64,000 bases of DNA from assembly GCA_947579665.1 (NCBI GenBank), contig OX388351.1, positions 56,552,939-56,616,938 on the forward strand, written 5' to 3'. This stretch comes from Sympetrum striolatum (lineage: Eukaryota > Arthropoda > Insecta > Odonata > Libellulidae). Position numbers and translations under genes: made by a program. The notes under the pieces were generated by a model. The model was not told the origin of the DNA. It searched no databases and saw nothing but the letters and a program-made list of their open reading frames with translations. Positions 22,093-34,175 of the stretch are shown here, in pieces; the first letter of the stretch is position 1, and each line of letters begins with the position of its first letter.

Positions 22093-25000
22093 ATCATATT
22101 TACGTAGTTGCTTAATGTTGCCATATTACAAAAATACAAAAAATTGTCATGCATTTTCAAGTGTTTTACAGAATAATGAAATTAAGAATTACAAAATTGC
22201 ATAATTATTATATAATAACCATAATAACCATAATATAAAATTGCAACCGATATATATGGAAATGTCAGATATGGAAAAGGTAAGAGATAGAGAGAGAAAA
22301 GGAAAGAAATGAAAAAAAAAATATATTTCTTTAAATGAAATGATATTGAAACATACCTCATTTATCAAGATTCATTTGCATGAGCATAAACGATTTTACA
22401 ACGACATTAATTACATGTTCATCAAAGCATGTAAAATGACTAGCGCCGTTAGAAATTTTAGCGTTAGATCTTTTCCATTCCTCGTTATGGATTTCCACGC
22501 AGTTGAGTCTCCTCCCACCGATTTACGACGTCTTTTATCATTACGGATAAATGCTGAGAGCTCAACCCCCGCGCGATTGACTTTTCGCAATGGAAGAAAG
22601 TGAAGCAGCGATTGCGTGAACCGAGTAATTTGCGCCAAAAGATTCGCACGCCTGGAAAGAATGATTCATTCCCCCGACGGCCCGGAATTGTCCTCGATAT
22701 GAATTGCAGGAGTAATGGCGTAGCTGTCGATAACGTGGGGGCGAAGGGGAGGGGAGAGGATGCCACTTAAAGAGGATGAATGCTGCTAGCGGAGAGCCAG
22801 TAATCAGTTTCCTTTAATGTATTTATTGCCCCCGTATATTGAGGAAGGATTCCTTTCAGATGGAATCGAATCCCCAGAATAACTTCGTCCGGTGGAAAAC
22901 TTATTTGCTTCCGCTAAGTAGTTTGCCGAATTCCTAGCAGATCGGATTCGTCCGGATTACGTGATGGAGAAGAAAATGGCTTAAAACACAAGGTTTGCGA
23001 GTGATGAAAGCGGAGCCGAAGGAGGTCGTGATGAAAGTGGTCGGAAAGATGGGGCGAATCATCGCCGAGGTCAAATTTTCAGCGCGGCGTTAATGTTTTC
23101 GGGGCTTGCGAAAGGGTCAGCCTAAAGGCGGTGTAGGACAAGCCACTTCTATTGTCTCTAGCTCGATTCTAATCATGGGATTCGGAACCAATGGGGGCGC
23201 AACTGATGCGTTTATATCATCTATATTCAATCATATTTTATGATTTCCTCCCAAACATATTCTGCCCTTTTCTGTGAAGTAAACTAAATTATTGAATATC
23301 CTCTTTAACTGATCTCTGTCATCTATAAGGCTCATTATTACGGATGTTGGGTTATGCATGAATGGTCAAATTGTGGACTTTAATTTCCAGAATGATCTTT
23401 CGTTAAATACATTTGTTTCAATATTGTATATTTCAGTCATAATAAAAGAACGTCAGATAATTCTCGTCTAATAGCTATTAGTAATATTCCTGACTAGAGA
23501 GGTAGCAAAAGAACTTTAAATATGTAAGTGGTAGATTAAGAAATTCACTAACTGGGGAAATATGATTAATTTATCATTTTCTTCAATGAGATAGAGTGTT
23601 TAAGGGTTGCATGTCTCATTCAATGTTAACCATTGGAAATTGAAGTGAAATGTATATTTGTAGACATTTACCGCAAATAGCGAACCAATGAACTCATTTT
23701 ACATTTCATAGTGGGATAAAATTGACCCATATCTCATGGAACTATACTAACTACTATGAAGTACATACATTTTTGGAAAAACGAAGTCTTTATAAAGTTC
23801 ATGCCTCCAGCTTGTTCTTGTAATTGGCTTAATAGCATGGACATCCCTGCTGTATAAGGTTCAAAGACTGCTAGTAATTGTAGTACTCTGCCATCTCAAC
23901 TTGAAAGTTTATTCATTTATTTTTATTTTTCGTGTACCCCATAAACCTCCATTTTCTGGACTTTTACAGTAAGGTAACAACAACAATTACACAAGATCAT
24001 TCCCTAACCGGATATATCCGACTAGCCGGGAGAAAATGTCTTTCATTTGAGGAATACTATTTACTTATTTATCCTACGCTTATATTTATCTTGCTGCGTG
24101 TAAGCTCGTTAATGAATAGGTTTAGCCTAACTGACCCAATGTCACCGCTAGGATATTAAATATGAAAGTACATCATAAGATTCAAGCTATTTTTATACCT
24201 ATCCACACCTCATTTTTGGAGAGCCTCGTTGCAAGTTACTTCAATGGAGCTTCGCAGCCGTGAATAGCAGCAAGCCTTACTAAAGGGTTTCCTTCAACTT
24301 TTATTTTATCTCTAACTTAAAGTCCTTTTTCATATCTTTGTCTAGAAGCTTACGTTCTCAACGTGTAATTTATATTCCATAACAAGGAGTGTTCTATTTT
24401 AATTTCATTTAAGAATTCTCTTTGCCTTCGTTTTTTATGATAATAGTAACGTAAAGAGATATTGTTTAAATAATATGTTATCATTTTTTAGCTAATGATA
24501 GTTTTCCTCATTTTTTTAAATTTTGTCTATATTTTTGTTAAAATTAACATGGTCAAACCTAATTTGGAGTAATTCTGTAGGAACCATCTTAAAAGATGAA
24601 TATTTTGTAACTTCCGCAAATTATACGGGAGTAAATATGTGTTTTTCTTTTAAAATGATTTCAGTAAATTTTGTTCTTTCTTATTAAAAGATATACTTTT
24701 TGTAGGGATGGATTCATATATTTTTAAAATCCAGCTAGCCAATTCCCTGACTATTAATGAGGTTCTTTCAACTTAAAAATATAAATTGAAAAAATAGAAA
24801 AGTGAGTAAGAGTGGTCAAACCCTTTTTGTCTCCCGCGAGGCACGTTTGATCCAGATGAAGTACTTTGAATCCAGTAAAATTTTTCTCAATTGTTATCTT
24901 TTTGTCCGCTACGGTTTCAGCAAAACGTTGATTACATAAAAGTGAAGAACTATTCCCAACGTGGCTGAGTGAGGGAGTGGAAAAGTCCGAAAGAGATCAG

Positions 25001-25600
25001 CCTCACTTTCACTCGGACATAAGAGGCACTCAGTTTTCCACATTTATCCCGCATCACATACGCTGAGAGAGAAATGGACACCAGCGGCATAGTTAGAGGC
25101 GACACTTCGCTGAAATAGCTTGTCATTGGAGAAGAAGACAGGAGAAAGAAGCAAACATAATATTCGTCCTTCAGTAAGCAGAAATTCACTCAGAAAACAT
25201 CGCACCGCTCGCTCCTCAAAGCCACAAGATGATATTTTTTATAGAACAGGAAGACATGCAAACAGTAAGGGAATTCGGTAGATAAAAGCTGAAATCGATA
25301 TGAACTAACATTCGGGGAAGAAATTAGATTTTGCAGAAGTCGGAGATAAATCCCGAGCGGAAACGTAAATCGCACAGTCATACAATTAAATTAAATCCAT
25401 CCACGTAGCTTTTCAACGTAAATTGGAGTGGTCTCTTAAATATATCTCTTTATCATTTCCATACCAAGAAATAAATGTACTCATCTGCAAAGGCTGAAAG
25501 ATTTCAAATACGATTTTTTTTTAGGGTTTACTTATAAATTCCTTACTGTTTTGCTAAATTTTTTCCTCTGCGTCGCGACATTTTATATTTGAAAGAGGGC
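22093..25600. other. non-coding stretch with a GC-elevated island
   Basis: No gene is recognised. From about 22440 to 23170 the DNA is GC-elevated, CpG-containing and mostly purine-rich on the plus strand; opposite-strand ORFs overlap here without recognisable motifs. A second, smaller GC-richer patch lies at about 24950-25380, also with overlapping minus-strand ORFs of no known family. The remainder is AT-rich. Confidence 0.4.
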
Positions 25601-25604
25601 AATC

Positions 25605-25742
25605 AAAAGGAAATAGTAGTAGTATTGTTAAAAGTGCTTCGACAGCTTAGGTCATTTCGCACATTGGCTCTCACCGGGATTCGAACCCGGTACCGCTTTC
25701 ACCAAAGGCAAACGCGCTGTCCACATGACTATCCGGAAGCCT
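25605..25742 (-). mobile_element. tRNA-derived SINE, family 2 (good copy)
   Basis: Read on the minus strand, the head starts GGCTTCCGGATAGTCATGTG and has a perfect B box GGTTCGAATCC. The T stem pairs, and the acceptor end GAGAGCC largely pairs with the start. The body follows as AATGTGCGAAATGACC and CTGTCGAAGCACTTTTAACA, ending in a TAC/CTA-type short repeat. The anticodon arm does not fold properly, so it is not a tRNA gene. Other members lie at 12515, 21340, 29130 and 47191. Confidence 0.85.
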
Positions 25743-27375
25743 TAAGAGGAAATATATTCTATGTTACGTATGGAAATATGAGCAAAAAAAACGCATTGAT
25801 ATCGCACATGAGTTACGTAAGTTCACAGTTTGGAAACCATTGCAAGACAATTTCCAAGGCAGGAGAAATCCTCAAAATCTTTCTAGCACTTACCAATGGA
25901 TACCTAAAAATTTGCATATGCTCTTTAAGTTATTGAAATGCTATGGATATTTACTTCAGTAATTAAGGAATAAATAAAATTATAATTGTTCTCTAGTAAT
26001 ACTATAATCAAATTTATGATTCTTTAATTATTTTACTACAGGCACATTGGGCGCATTTTTATAACTTGAGAATAAATGTTGTGTAAAAAAATGGAAAACT
26101 TTTATTTGAAGGAGAGAATATCTGAAAATATCCATTCCTTTTTCATAAGAAATATTAAAAATTTCATCGCGCCCGTTCTAATTTTATTTTCCTTTCTACA
26201 AATATGTCTTCTCCACGATGTTTGCTGAAAAACAGATGAATATAGCGTTGAAATGTAAGGTCTGAAATGGAAACACGCATATTTTCGTATTACTTGGCGT
26301 GCAATAAAACTGAGCAAATGATGATGTTTTGATCATATCCTGAGAGCTGAAATCCACAGAAGGATTTTAAACTCCTGCCTCAATTTACGGCAGGCAGTAA
26401 AAAGCTCGTTAGTAGACATTTAAAAGCGATTATCTGAGCTCCAGTCCATAATGTATGGCAAGATATAAAAAAATAACATCTCGCATAACATTTGTAGAAC
26501 ATGGTCTGAATCCATTCAAGGGAGATTTTAAGTTAATTATCTCTCAGAGAGCCACTGTCATGTCCCCGCTGAGTGCCTCTGCGAACATACATTTGTGTGA
26601 CCTTCATTTTAACACAACTACCGTTTTCTTGCCCTTGTGTCAGAAAGCTTCCGCAAATGTTATGGTGAAGTTGTATCGTAATTATCAGCATATATGATTG
26701 TTCGGATACATTGAAAATACTATATAATAAGTCACTTTGCTATATTCGAACAGAGTTTAACAGCACATGCTCTGTGGAGCTGCCTTGCACCTTGAAATAG
26801 AGGGAAGAGGTTTATTCTTATATAAATTTATATTTAATACGAATGCATGTTCTAATAAAAATGACTACGACATACAATAGCTTGCTGTCTAATTAAATCG
26901 ACTTAGAATTTAATCAGGATTGATTGATTTTGGATTCTCTCCTAAAAATTCAAAAAAGTTCCTTCTAATACAGCGTGAGGGTCTTGTTATTAATATATTT
27001 TAAATTTATTTACTATATTTATTATATACTTATGATTAACTTTAATTTACTTATTAACTAATCATTAATATTTAAGTTCCCCACCCTAACACTTACCCAA
27101 GACTTTCGTTTGAATTTTATTATTAGTGGTGATCAGTCTGAAATAGAGTTTGGGAAAAACTGATTTATACAGATCAAAACTGTATGTAATTTCTGTATTT
27201 CCATTACTCGATGATTTCTAATGAACTCACCTTCGATGCTTAGTAATTACGGTAAATCTTGTAGCACAATACTTTCTATAACTGCCGTCGTATTTTGTGG
27301 TGTAAACCATTAAAAATAAGTTAAAAGTTTTTCTTTGTTATTCCAGCTTATTATAAACTTCTTTGAGAGGAAATG
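25743..27375. other. non-coding AT-rich stretch
   Basis: Nothing recognised on either strand. A small hairpin (CTGCC/GGCAG) near 26376-26396 is the only local structure noticed. Confidence 0.35.
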
Positions 27376-27384
27376 TGTATTTTT

Positions 27385-27596
27385 TATGCTTAGCTTCTAT
27401 TGCCCTTCACCGGTGAAGTCCTCCTAAGCTCTGCTGAACTTCTCAGGGGGTGTTTCACCGAGACAAGAGCAACAATGAACACTCACAGCCATTCCCTGAC
27501 CGAAAAAATCCGATCATCCGGGATTCGAACCCGGGACCTTGGGATAGGAGCGATGGCTTAGATGGCATGCTATCCACTCGGCCGCCAAGGCCGTTG
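27385..27596 (-). mobile_element. tRNA-derived SINE, family 3 (Leu/Ser-like head)
   Basis: On the minus strand the head reads GGCCTTGGCGGCCGAGTGG, a class II (Leu/Ser-type) tRNA start with a good A box (27574-27587 on plus). A perfect B box GGTTCGAATCC follows (plus 27520-27532). After the head comes GATCGGATTTTTTC, nearly the same junction as in the family 1 SINE at 9095, and then a body unrelated to the other families. The anticodon arm is degenerate. The body end is approximate. Confidence 0.8.
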
Positions 27597-29125
27597 TAAT
27601 TTCAATCTTGAGTTTACTTGCGTGTCCTTTGTTAAAATTGAATTCTATAGTATATCTAGTTGATCGCTATAGCAGTCTACAGCTTACAGAAATTTCATCC
27701 TCGGTTAGGAAGCTAAAATGACATAGATTTATGTTTAACAGATTGAAAATGCAAACTTCAATCATATGCTTAAGCGCTACGTGGATGGTACAAGGATTTA
27801 ACCTAATGTCCCTTACTTATGAATGTACAGAGCATATAATCAAAGGGTGTGCTGAAAATATGAAATAGCGGTATATTTGAACATCAAGTGGAAAATTCTG
27901 TGAAATTGAAGGTTGTATCTTAGACTGAGTTTCATATTTAAGTTTTCATTCACCCGAAGAAATGCTCATTTAGTGAAATTAAGTCATTTCCTAATTTATC
28001 ACGAGCCGTTAGATATGTAATAGCCGTAGCAACGCACTCTGTTATGTAAACACGTCTACACGTGATTCGTGCATATTCACAGCATTGTTTACATTTAGCT
28101 AATAAGTGACCCAACCGTCCCGTCATTTCCACTGTTGTCTATCCTCCCATTCGGATGAGCCAGTCCACCGCACAGCTCATCGAAACTTGATTTCATCTCA
28201 ATTAAATGCTATATTTACTGACGCAATTTCAACCTTTGAATTGTTAATCTTGTTTCACGGCCCCATATTACCGTATATGCCTCTCAGCATTATTCGCTTT
28301 TATTTTTGGGCAAACTTTTTCGCGTTGATACACAAACAAAAGAACTTGCGCGCTCTATAAATTTTAATTTGGCCATGAATTACTATGTTTGTATGGCTTT
28401 CTCAATTTCATCCCTGGTAAATGATGTAATTGTATTTCGGAGCTTGATAAGTATCATTAACCTCTCGAGCATAAAGGTGACAGTGCTACCCAGCGTAGAA
28501 ATGTAATTATCTTAAAAGTGATACAATCCGAGTTCGTTTATAACTCAATTTCTAAATCATCCTCTCAACAACTAAAAATCATTCATGTTGCCTGAATACT
28601 ATTGCCACTTATTACCATCAAGTGCTAATGTAAACCATATGCCTACATTTTCTGTACAATTTACCCTAAAAATCAGGCCTTAATCGCGTAAATTAATTTG
28701 TGGGAATGTTTACAGCTAGACAAACTCGCAATACGAAGCAGAATTCTTATGGAATCTGAAGAAAATGTCAAACAGATACACAGACAAATACTTCCTTAAG
28801 CATGTCATTTTCTTTTTTTACTAATAATCACTAGTCGATTACCAGTTCTTTTAAAGTATGTTTTTATAGGGATGATTTTGATTTGACTCATTCGTAACAG
28901 TGATTAAAGATCAAAATTTTTGACAGTTTTGTCAGACGGTTCTAGCAAGCCTCGGTGATATGAGGGTCAGCTAGCTGCATCCAAAACGTACCTAAACTCA
29001 TCCACTTATATAAACATTCTGCTTTCATTATGTCACGATGTAAAAATAGGGAACACTGTATCTATAGATAACAATTCCATATGCTTTTAGTCTTCCAATT
29101 TGCTACCATCTATTGCCGTAGTCGT
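27597..29125. other. non-coding AT-rich stretch
   Basis: No gene is recognised. The minus-strand ORF at 27950-28132 has several cysteines but no recognisable domain. Confidence 0.35.
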
Positions 29126-29129
29126 AGTA

Positions 29130-29255
29130 TTGTTTAAAGTGTTTCGACAGCTTCGGTCATTTCGCACATTCGGCTCCCACCGGAAATCGAATCCTGGACC
29201 ATTTTCACAAAAGGCAAACGCGGTGTCCTCATGACTATCCGGGAGCCCTGTCTAT
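29130..29255 (-). mobile_element. tRNA-derived SINE, family 2
   Basis: On the minus strand it begins GGGCTCCCGGATAGTCATG and carries a mutated B box (GGATTCGATTTCC), followed by the family body CGAAATGACCGAAGCTGTCG and a CTA-type tail. The B-box changes show more decay than the copies at 25605 and 47191. The minus-strand ORF through here is a shadow. Confidence 0.8.
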
Positions 29256-29837
29256 TGTCTCTTAAATCACTTTCATGATAGAGGCGATATAAGGTTAATT
29301 GGTTGGTGAACCTTATCTTCGGCCAAATGATCTCAACGCAATCTTGGGTTCCTAGTATGTATTGTAGTATTGTACTTATACGAAATAGCGAATGCTGCTT
29401 GTTGGCCAATCTGGCATACATGGTCATAAAATGTATCATAACTCCATTTAACATATTTCCATACAAAGCATCATTATTTCATTCGATGTATCGCCAATTA
29501 TTACATCATTACGTGCCGAAATACATTATATATTGCATATATTGTCCTGGTTTGACTTAAAATCTTCTCACTCAAAATATACTTTATCATGTAAAGAAAA
29601 ATTAAATCGTCATTAAGTATGGTTAATCGTGTCGATGTTATAACCATTGTTAATTTCTCTATACATGCAGTGTGAGTTGCACATTTTTGCAAAGTATAAA
29701 TAAATAAAAACATTAAATATCTTTCATGGTAATAAATCATGGTTAAAATATGTACTGGTAAAACAGACAGAATAACATGATAGTGCCAAACCTGAGTCCT
29801 CATTTTATATGATTTCTATAGATTTGACGGACTCCTA
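29256..29837. other. non-coding AT-rich stretch
   Basis: Nothing recognised on either strand. Confidence 0.35.
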
Positions 29838-29908
29838 TGTCCCAATAGCTGAGTGGTCGTTAACTAAGCCTGTCGATTGAAGATCGCGGCAATTGAAAGA
29901 GTCCCTTA
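29838..29908 (+). mobile_element. tRNA-like SINE head remnant
   Basis: AATAGCTGAGTGGTCGTTAA is a good A-box/D-arm sequence, followed by a TGTCGATTGAAGATCGCGG stretch like the anticodon and variable region of many SINE heads. The B box is lost (GCGGCAATTGAAAG). No body is recognisable. Confidence 0.45.
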
Positions 29909-31850
29909 AAAAATTTTTATTTTTTTGAACCACTCCTTCGAAAGCAGAATATTCTTAGATCTGAGAAAATAAAAATATAGAGGATATACATGAATTTCAC
30001 ACTTAACAATAATAATAAGTGGGATATATTTCATCAATCTCTTATTGTATATTACATTTTCATGACGATATTCATTATTTTTTACTAGGTTTGGTTTAAA
30101 ATATTCCGTATGGAAATCTTACCGCTCTAGGAGTTGATATTATTCACGCTAATATTGCAAAAATCTATCCATAAGAATGATACGTTTATTTCATAAATCT
30201 TAGAAATGTGTTTATCGACTACTATTAGTAAATGTTATAAAGTATCAGCGGTATCAGTGTATGGAGAGTAAATGGACCATTAATGAAACGCTGAAAAATA
30301 CGTCCGCATAATTGCCTTAGTGCTCGAAAGACTTTCGTTGACACAAAGTATTTCTTTTTTGCTTTTAATTTTCCACCTCAAAGCCGTAGCCGTTGAAAAA
30401 TACTGTCGCGCAATCGTCCCATCGCTCAATTAGCTGGCACTCGGTAGTTTCTTGTTAACTTGTCGATCACTCAGCTGCGCGGAACCAAACGTTACCACTT
30501 GGGGTTCACCTTGCTCAGAAGAAAGAGTACTCCATTTATCACTTCGCTGTCGAAGGAGATGGATGCGTTCTCGCCTCAGAGCACCTGCTGAGAATCCAGC
30601 CACGGACTACCTGAGTCACCATATCTTCCCTGTGTTTCGCGTCCAGTGATTTACAAAGCAATCTACATATCTTGTGTGGTGCTTTTATTTTCTTCTCCCT
30701 CAGAGCTGTTTACGAGATATTCCCACGGAGGGAGCAACGTACCTGGCAGCTAAAGCGTTAAGTACTCAGTGCATTCATGCATTTAATTTATATTTAACTA
30801 TTCGATTTTTCGTGGCCCTGTTTTTCTTCTACAAAGGGAAAACCCTTTAGTAATACCCTCAAATCACACGTGGACACTTTATTCTCTACGTTTTGTCCAG
30901 CTAAACTCTTTCTATTTTCTCTCTTCTATTCATGTGTCCATTTTGCCAATCCATTAGACACTAACTGGCTGGCGTTAGGCCTAAGATCGTCTTGGAACCG
31001 TTTTCCTTCAAGAAGGTCACTCAGGTTAATCACAGCAGGCATCTGGGATTTCTCTTATGTTTTCATGAGGAACAAAGATGACAACCTCCTGAGGGCATAC
31101 GATCGTGGATCTGCAGCCTTGGAAAGGTCTCTGTGTAGATTAACAATATTCTTATTACCAAATAAGCAAAAGTAAGATCAAATGAATGCTTACCGAGCAT
31201 AAAAGAAATATTACAAAATGAATGTGTTAAATGTGCAAGAATTTATTAATGAAATATTACAAAGAATAGCTTAGGTTAGTAGGCTTAACACATATGCAAT
31301 TGCATTGGGTTAACGCGTTAGGAAATTATTGAATTTTCTAGAATGATTTAATATTGATTGCAATTTGAGTGTTCATTTAACATCAATAATTCTCTTCACT
31401 GTGCCTAATAATAAGAGGAAATATGTATTTTTTAACAAAAAATAAATAATTTATCAAGTAGTATGATTATTTATTCATACTTTATATTACAACTGATCGA
31501 AATTTGAGAGTTTAATTTCTTTCTAGCCAGAAAATCATTGAACTGGACATTAATTCATTACCTGTAAATTATTTTGTAACATTAACTAAATCCTAACATT
31601 TTCTAATGATAATTTATATAATCTCGGCTCGTTGAATATTCATTTAGCAGACGATGGTTTTTATGTTACTTTTATAATCAGAAAATATTCGAAAAATATT
31701 GCAAATTTACACGTCTTGTCTGAAAAAACATAAGTAAGCTTTAAACGCACCTTAACATCTGATCACTCGTATCTATCCATGACATATATCTGTATTAGGA
31801 TTTACTACTTTACTTTACTTTAGGATTACTTTATCCTGAATTAGTATCTC
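29909..31850. other. non-coding stretch with a GC-elevated island
   Basis: No gene is recognised. An island at about 30380-30740 is GC-elevated and carries ORF 30452-30649, which is arginine/serine-rich without a known motif. ORF 30870-31175 (101 codons) is also unassigned. Both may be chance. Confidence 0.35.
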
Positions 31851-31854
31851 TATA

Positions 31855-32215
31855 TGAATTGCGTTCTCAGTTCCTCCCCATATTCATATGGACGATGGAC
31901 GTGGGTCGAGTCCCACTCTGAGCTCTCTCGAGAGCCAATGCCTGCTGGAAAGCGGTGGGTCACTCTGGTTTCATGCAGAATCCTGCTGGTAGTGTCCATC
32001 CAGATAAACGGGGCATTTCGGGTTGCCAATGGAGCTGAGGATGAGAACCCAACCCGTGCCCATTACAGGCACTTGAAACTAGCTGAGAATAGTGTTGCCG
32101 ACCCCGGACGGGCGGTTGTCTCCTCGATGTGTACTCTTGGTTAGGCTGAGGCGCCGTAATTGGTATAGGGGACATGAGTGATACGGAGTTCTAACGTCAA
32201 GCAGACGAATCTGCA
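31855..32215 (+). other. GC-rich unassigned segment with a B-box-like motif
   Basis: The segment stands out sharply from AT-rich flanks. Near its start is GGGTCGAGTCCCACTC, which resembles a polymerase III B box, so a SINE or other short retroelement is possible. ORFs overlap on both strands (31854-32144 plus, 31960-32175 minus). I recognise no protein, and no second copy is seen in the window. Confidence 0.3.
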
Positions 32216-32294
32216 GTGGAGAGTTAAGAGAGAGGTAAGGCATATTTTGGATGATTTAGTAGTGATACTCAAAATTAAAGATAAGTAAAAATGA

Positions 32295-32366
32295 GCGTCA
32301 TTACTGGGATTCTAACCCAAGTCTTCTAATTTTTGGACAAGTATTCTAACTTTGAGGCTAAGATTT
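32295..32366 (-). mobile_element. tRNA-like SINE head remnant
   Basis: On the minus strand AATCTTAGCCTCAAAG gives a tRNA D-arm-like start. A stretch around GGGTTAGAATCCCAG gives a T arm with a nearly intact B box and a pairing GGG/CCC stem. No SINE body is recognised downstream. Confidence 0.4.
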
Positions 32367-33360
32367 TCTGAAATGGAAGTCTTATGAGCAATGCAGGATA
32401 TCTCATTTCACCTTCTTTATTTTTTAGTGATGAATAGGATGGTAAAAATATAATCACAAATTCCGATTTCCGGTTGTGTTTCAAATACATGTGTGGAAAA
32501 GAGTATCCGCGTTTTTTTTCCCCTGCAATCCTATTGATATGGATTTCCACTCCGTAAAGCTTGCCGCAATCAATTTTATTTAAATAATTAGCGATGATTT
32601 AATAATTCACTTTCTCCTTTTTTCTTGATTTAGTTCATAAGGCTTTACTAATAAAGCTTCATTAATATTTCTGCGAGTAACCGAATATGGAAGAATGTGA
32701 ATGAATTAGTGAATGAAATAATTTATTTCTCGGGGGCAAGGGTAGCTATTCTGATATCTTAAAGTTCCCATTCTTCTCGTGGGCTTCGAGTTGGAACCCC
32801 TCATATTGTCTAAAATCGGAGAAATGGACAAAGGGTAGTACGGCCAAATGGACCTAAACAGAGGGGAATAACGCGCCCTCTCGGCTAAGCCCCGCGCATC
32901 CTAGGGCAATACATTTAGGAGGAAAAAAGTAATATCAGAAACAAAATGGGCACGGATAACATCATTATTCCATACTTCTACTAAACTTCCATTCCACATA
33001 ATATGTTCATTATAAGCTTGTAAAAACAGCATAAACACAATACAATTGCGGTACTGTGGATTTCTTCTAATTGTATCCAAAGGAATATAAATTAAAACTT
33101 TCCACAAAAATTTTAATATTTCTTAATCAATATGCATATGAATGTTTTGATGTGATGATGCCATCTCGTTCTCAGTCTCCCTCAGTTGTATAGCTACATT
33201 TTTGAGAATTTATTTAGCTAAATTCATTCAAAATAATGCCTTGAAGTGAGATAACATGATTCTCGCAAACGTTGAAGTTACTTTGTTGGATTGCTGTTGC
33301 GTATATTTATATACAGACAAAACTGCTAAGTATCGTATAAATTCTGTCATTTCTGCAATA
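32367..33360. other. non-coding stretch
   Basis: Nothing recognised. A slightly GC-richer patch at 32730-32910 has no coding signal. Confidence 0.35.
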
Positions 33361-33368
33361 CTAATTGC

Positions 33369-33399
33369 CTGAAGATGACTGTGATAGTCGAAACCGGTA
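33369..33399 (+). ncRNA. hammerhead-ribozyme-like core, copy 2
   Basis: CTGAAGA fits CUGANGA, GACT/AGTC forms a 4-bp helix II around GTGAT, and GAAAC is followed by CCGGTA. The self-complementary ACCGGT forms the minimal helix III, and TA fits the UH site. Immediately before the core TTGC, and after it GC, allow two helix I pairs. The core and downstream TTTGGATAAAA...GTGGAAAATACGAAG match copy 1 at 12423. Such minimal motifs are known from Penelope-like retroelements. No Penelope protein is seen here. Confidence 0.5.
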
Positions 33400-33699
33400 G
33401 CTTTGGATAAAATATTGTGGAAAATACGAAGAAATTTTTAAAATTTATTTGCTATGGCGTTCCACAACGTTCGGCCTGGAAATCTTAATTTAACAGACCC
33501 CGTGATCCGCCAGTGGCGTGTCAGGGGGTGTAGTAACAGCAACATCCTACCAAATCTACCACATTAGCTTCTCTAATAAATAATCTGCAGAGAGACGGAC
33601 CAGATGTAAGTATGTCTTATAGGAACTACTTACTTTAAATACTTTATGGATATCTCCCAAAGATCATGTTCTTTTTTTCGTGGGAATACTTCATTTACT

Positions 33700-33930
33700 T
33701 CATCTGAAAGTTTTTTTATAGTGGATTAATTTCAAAAAGATTCTGTCAGTAATACGATCTTCTCACCTAGAGGAGATTCCACCCGAGGGATTCTGTCACA
33801 GCCGTAACACCTCTGTCGAATCTAAAATGTCATCTAACAGAACGAGCTACTCTTCGTTGCACCACCTCAAGAATAGATATTAAACGTACTTCATGGGATC
33901 CCAAGGCAATGAGGGTTTAAAACACAGATA
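33700..33930 (-). pseudogene. non-LTR retrotransposon reverse-transcriptase C-terminal remnant
   Basis: Translated on the minus strand, 33844-33873 gives LEVVQRRVAR. After one stop follows RFDRGVTAVTESLGWNLL, then after another stop VRRSYY and QNLFEI. This reproduces, in order and spacing, the conserved C-terminus of Jockey/CR1-type LINE ORF2 proteins (LExVQRRAxR, then SVTxMLxxLGWxxLxxRR, then LFYKI). At least three in-frame stops lie within about 60 codons, so it is dead. Upstream, toward 34000, the match fades. It shows that a LINE once inserted here in minus orientation. A hammerhead-like core lies about 300 bp beyond its 3-prime side; I cannot tell whether they belong together. Confidence 0.75.
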
Positions 33931-34135
33931 TCATAACTATTATTAAACCCCTTTTTTTAGTAAGGTTAGCTTCTTCCACTTAACCTCCCAAGTCATTTAT
34001 AAATGAATGCTTGTCAAATTTAAAAAATGCACAACAATGATGAGGAAGCAGAGAAAAGAACCAAATAGAAGAGTAAGTTTGTGAAAGAATCTTCCCAACT
34101 AAAAGTTTATGGAGGGAAAAAACCCACCTTGTGGG
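33931..34135. other. short unassigned stretch
   Basis: Probably older LINE sequence decayed beyond recognition; nothing supportable. Confidence 0.3.
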
Positions 34136-34139
34136 AAAA

Positions 34140-34175
34140 CCGCCATGCATAAAGGGGGTGAAAAACCTGCAGAAA
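34140..34175 (+). repeat. dispersed hairpin motif, copy 2 (truncated)
   Basis: AAAGGGGGTGAAAAACCTGC matches the right half of the motif at 18068-18100 and 62677-62708. The left ACACCC arm is not preserved. Confidence 0.5.

Noticed and set aside
22425..22460. Further copy of the family 2 SINE body
   Set aside because: Only about 35 bases resemble the family, at low similarity, with no head or tail.
25665..25742. Functional tRNA on the minus strand
   Set aside because: The acceptor and T arms are good, but the anticodon arm cannot form. Similar copies with the same body occur four more times, so it is a SINE.
27508..27596. tRNA-Leu or tRNA-Ser gene on the minus strand
   Set aside because: The head is class II-like, but the anticodon arm is degenerate and the sequence continues into a SINE body.
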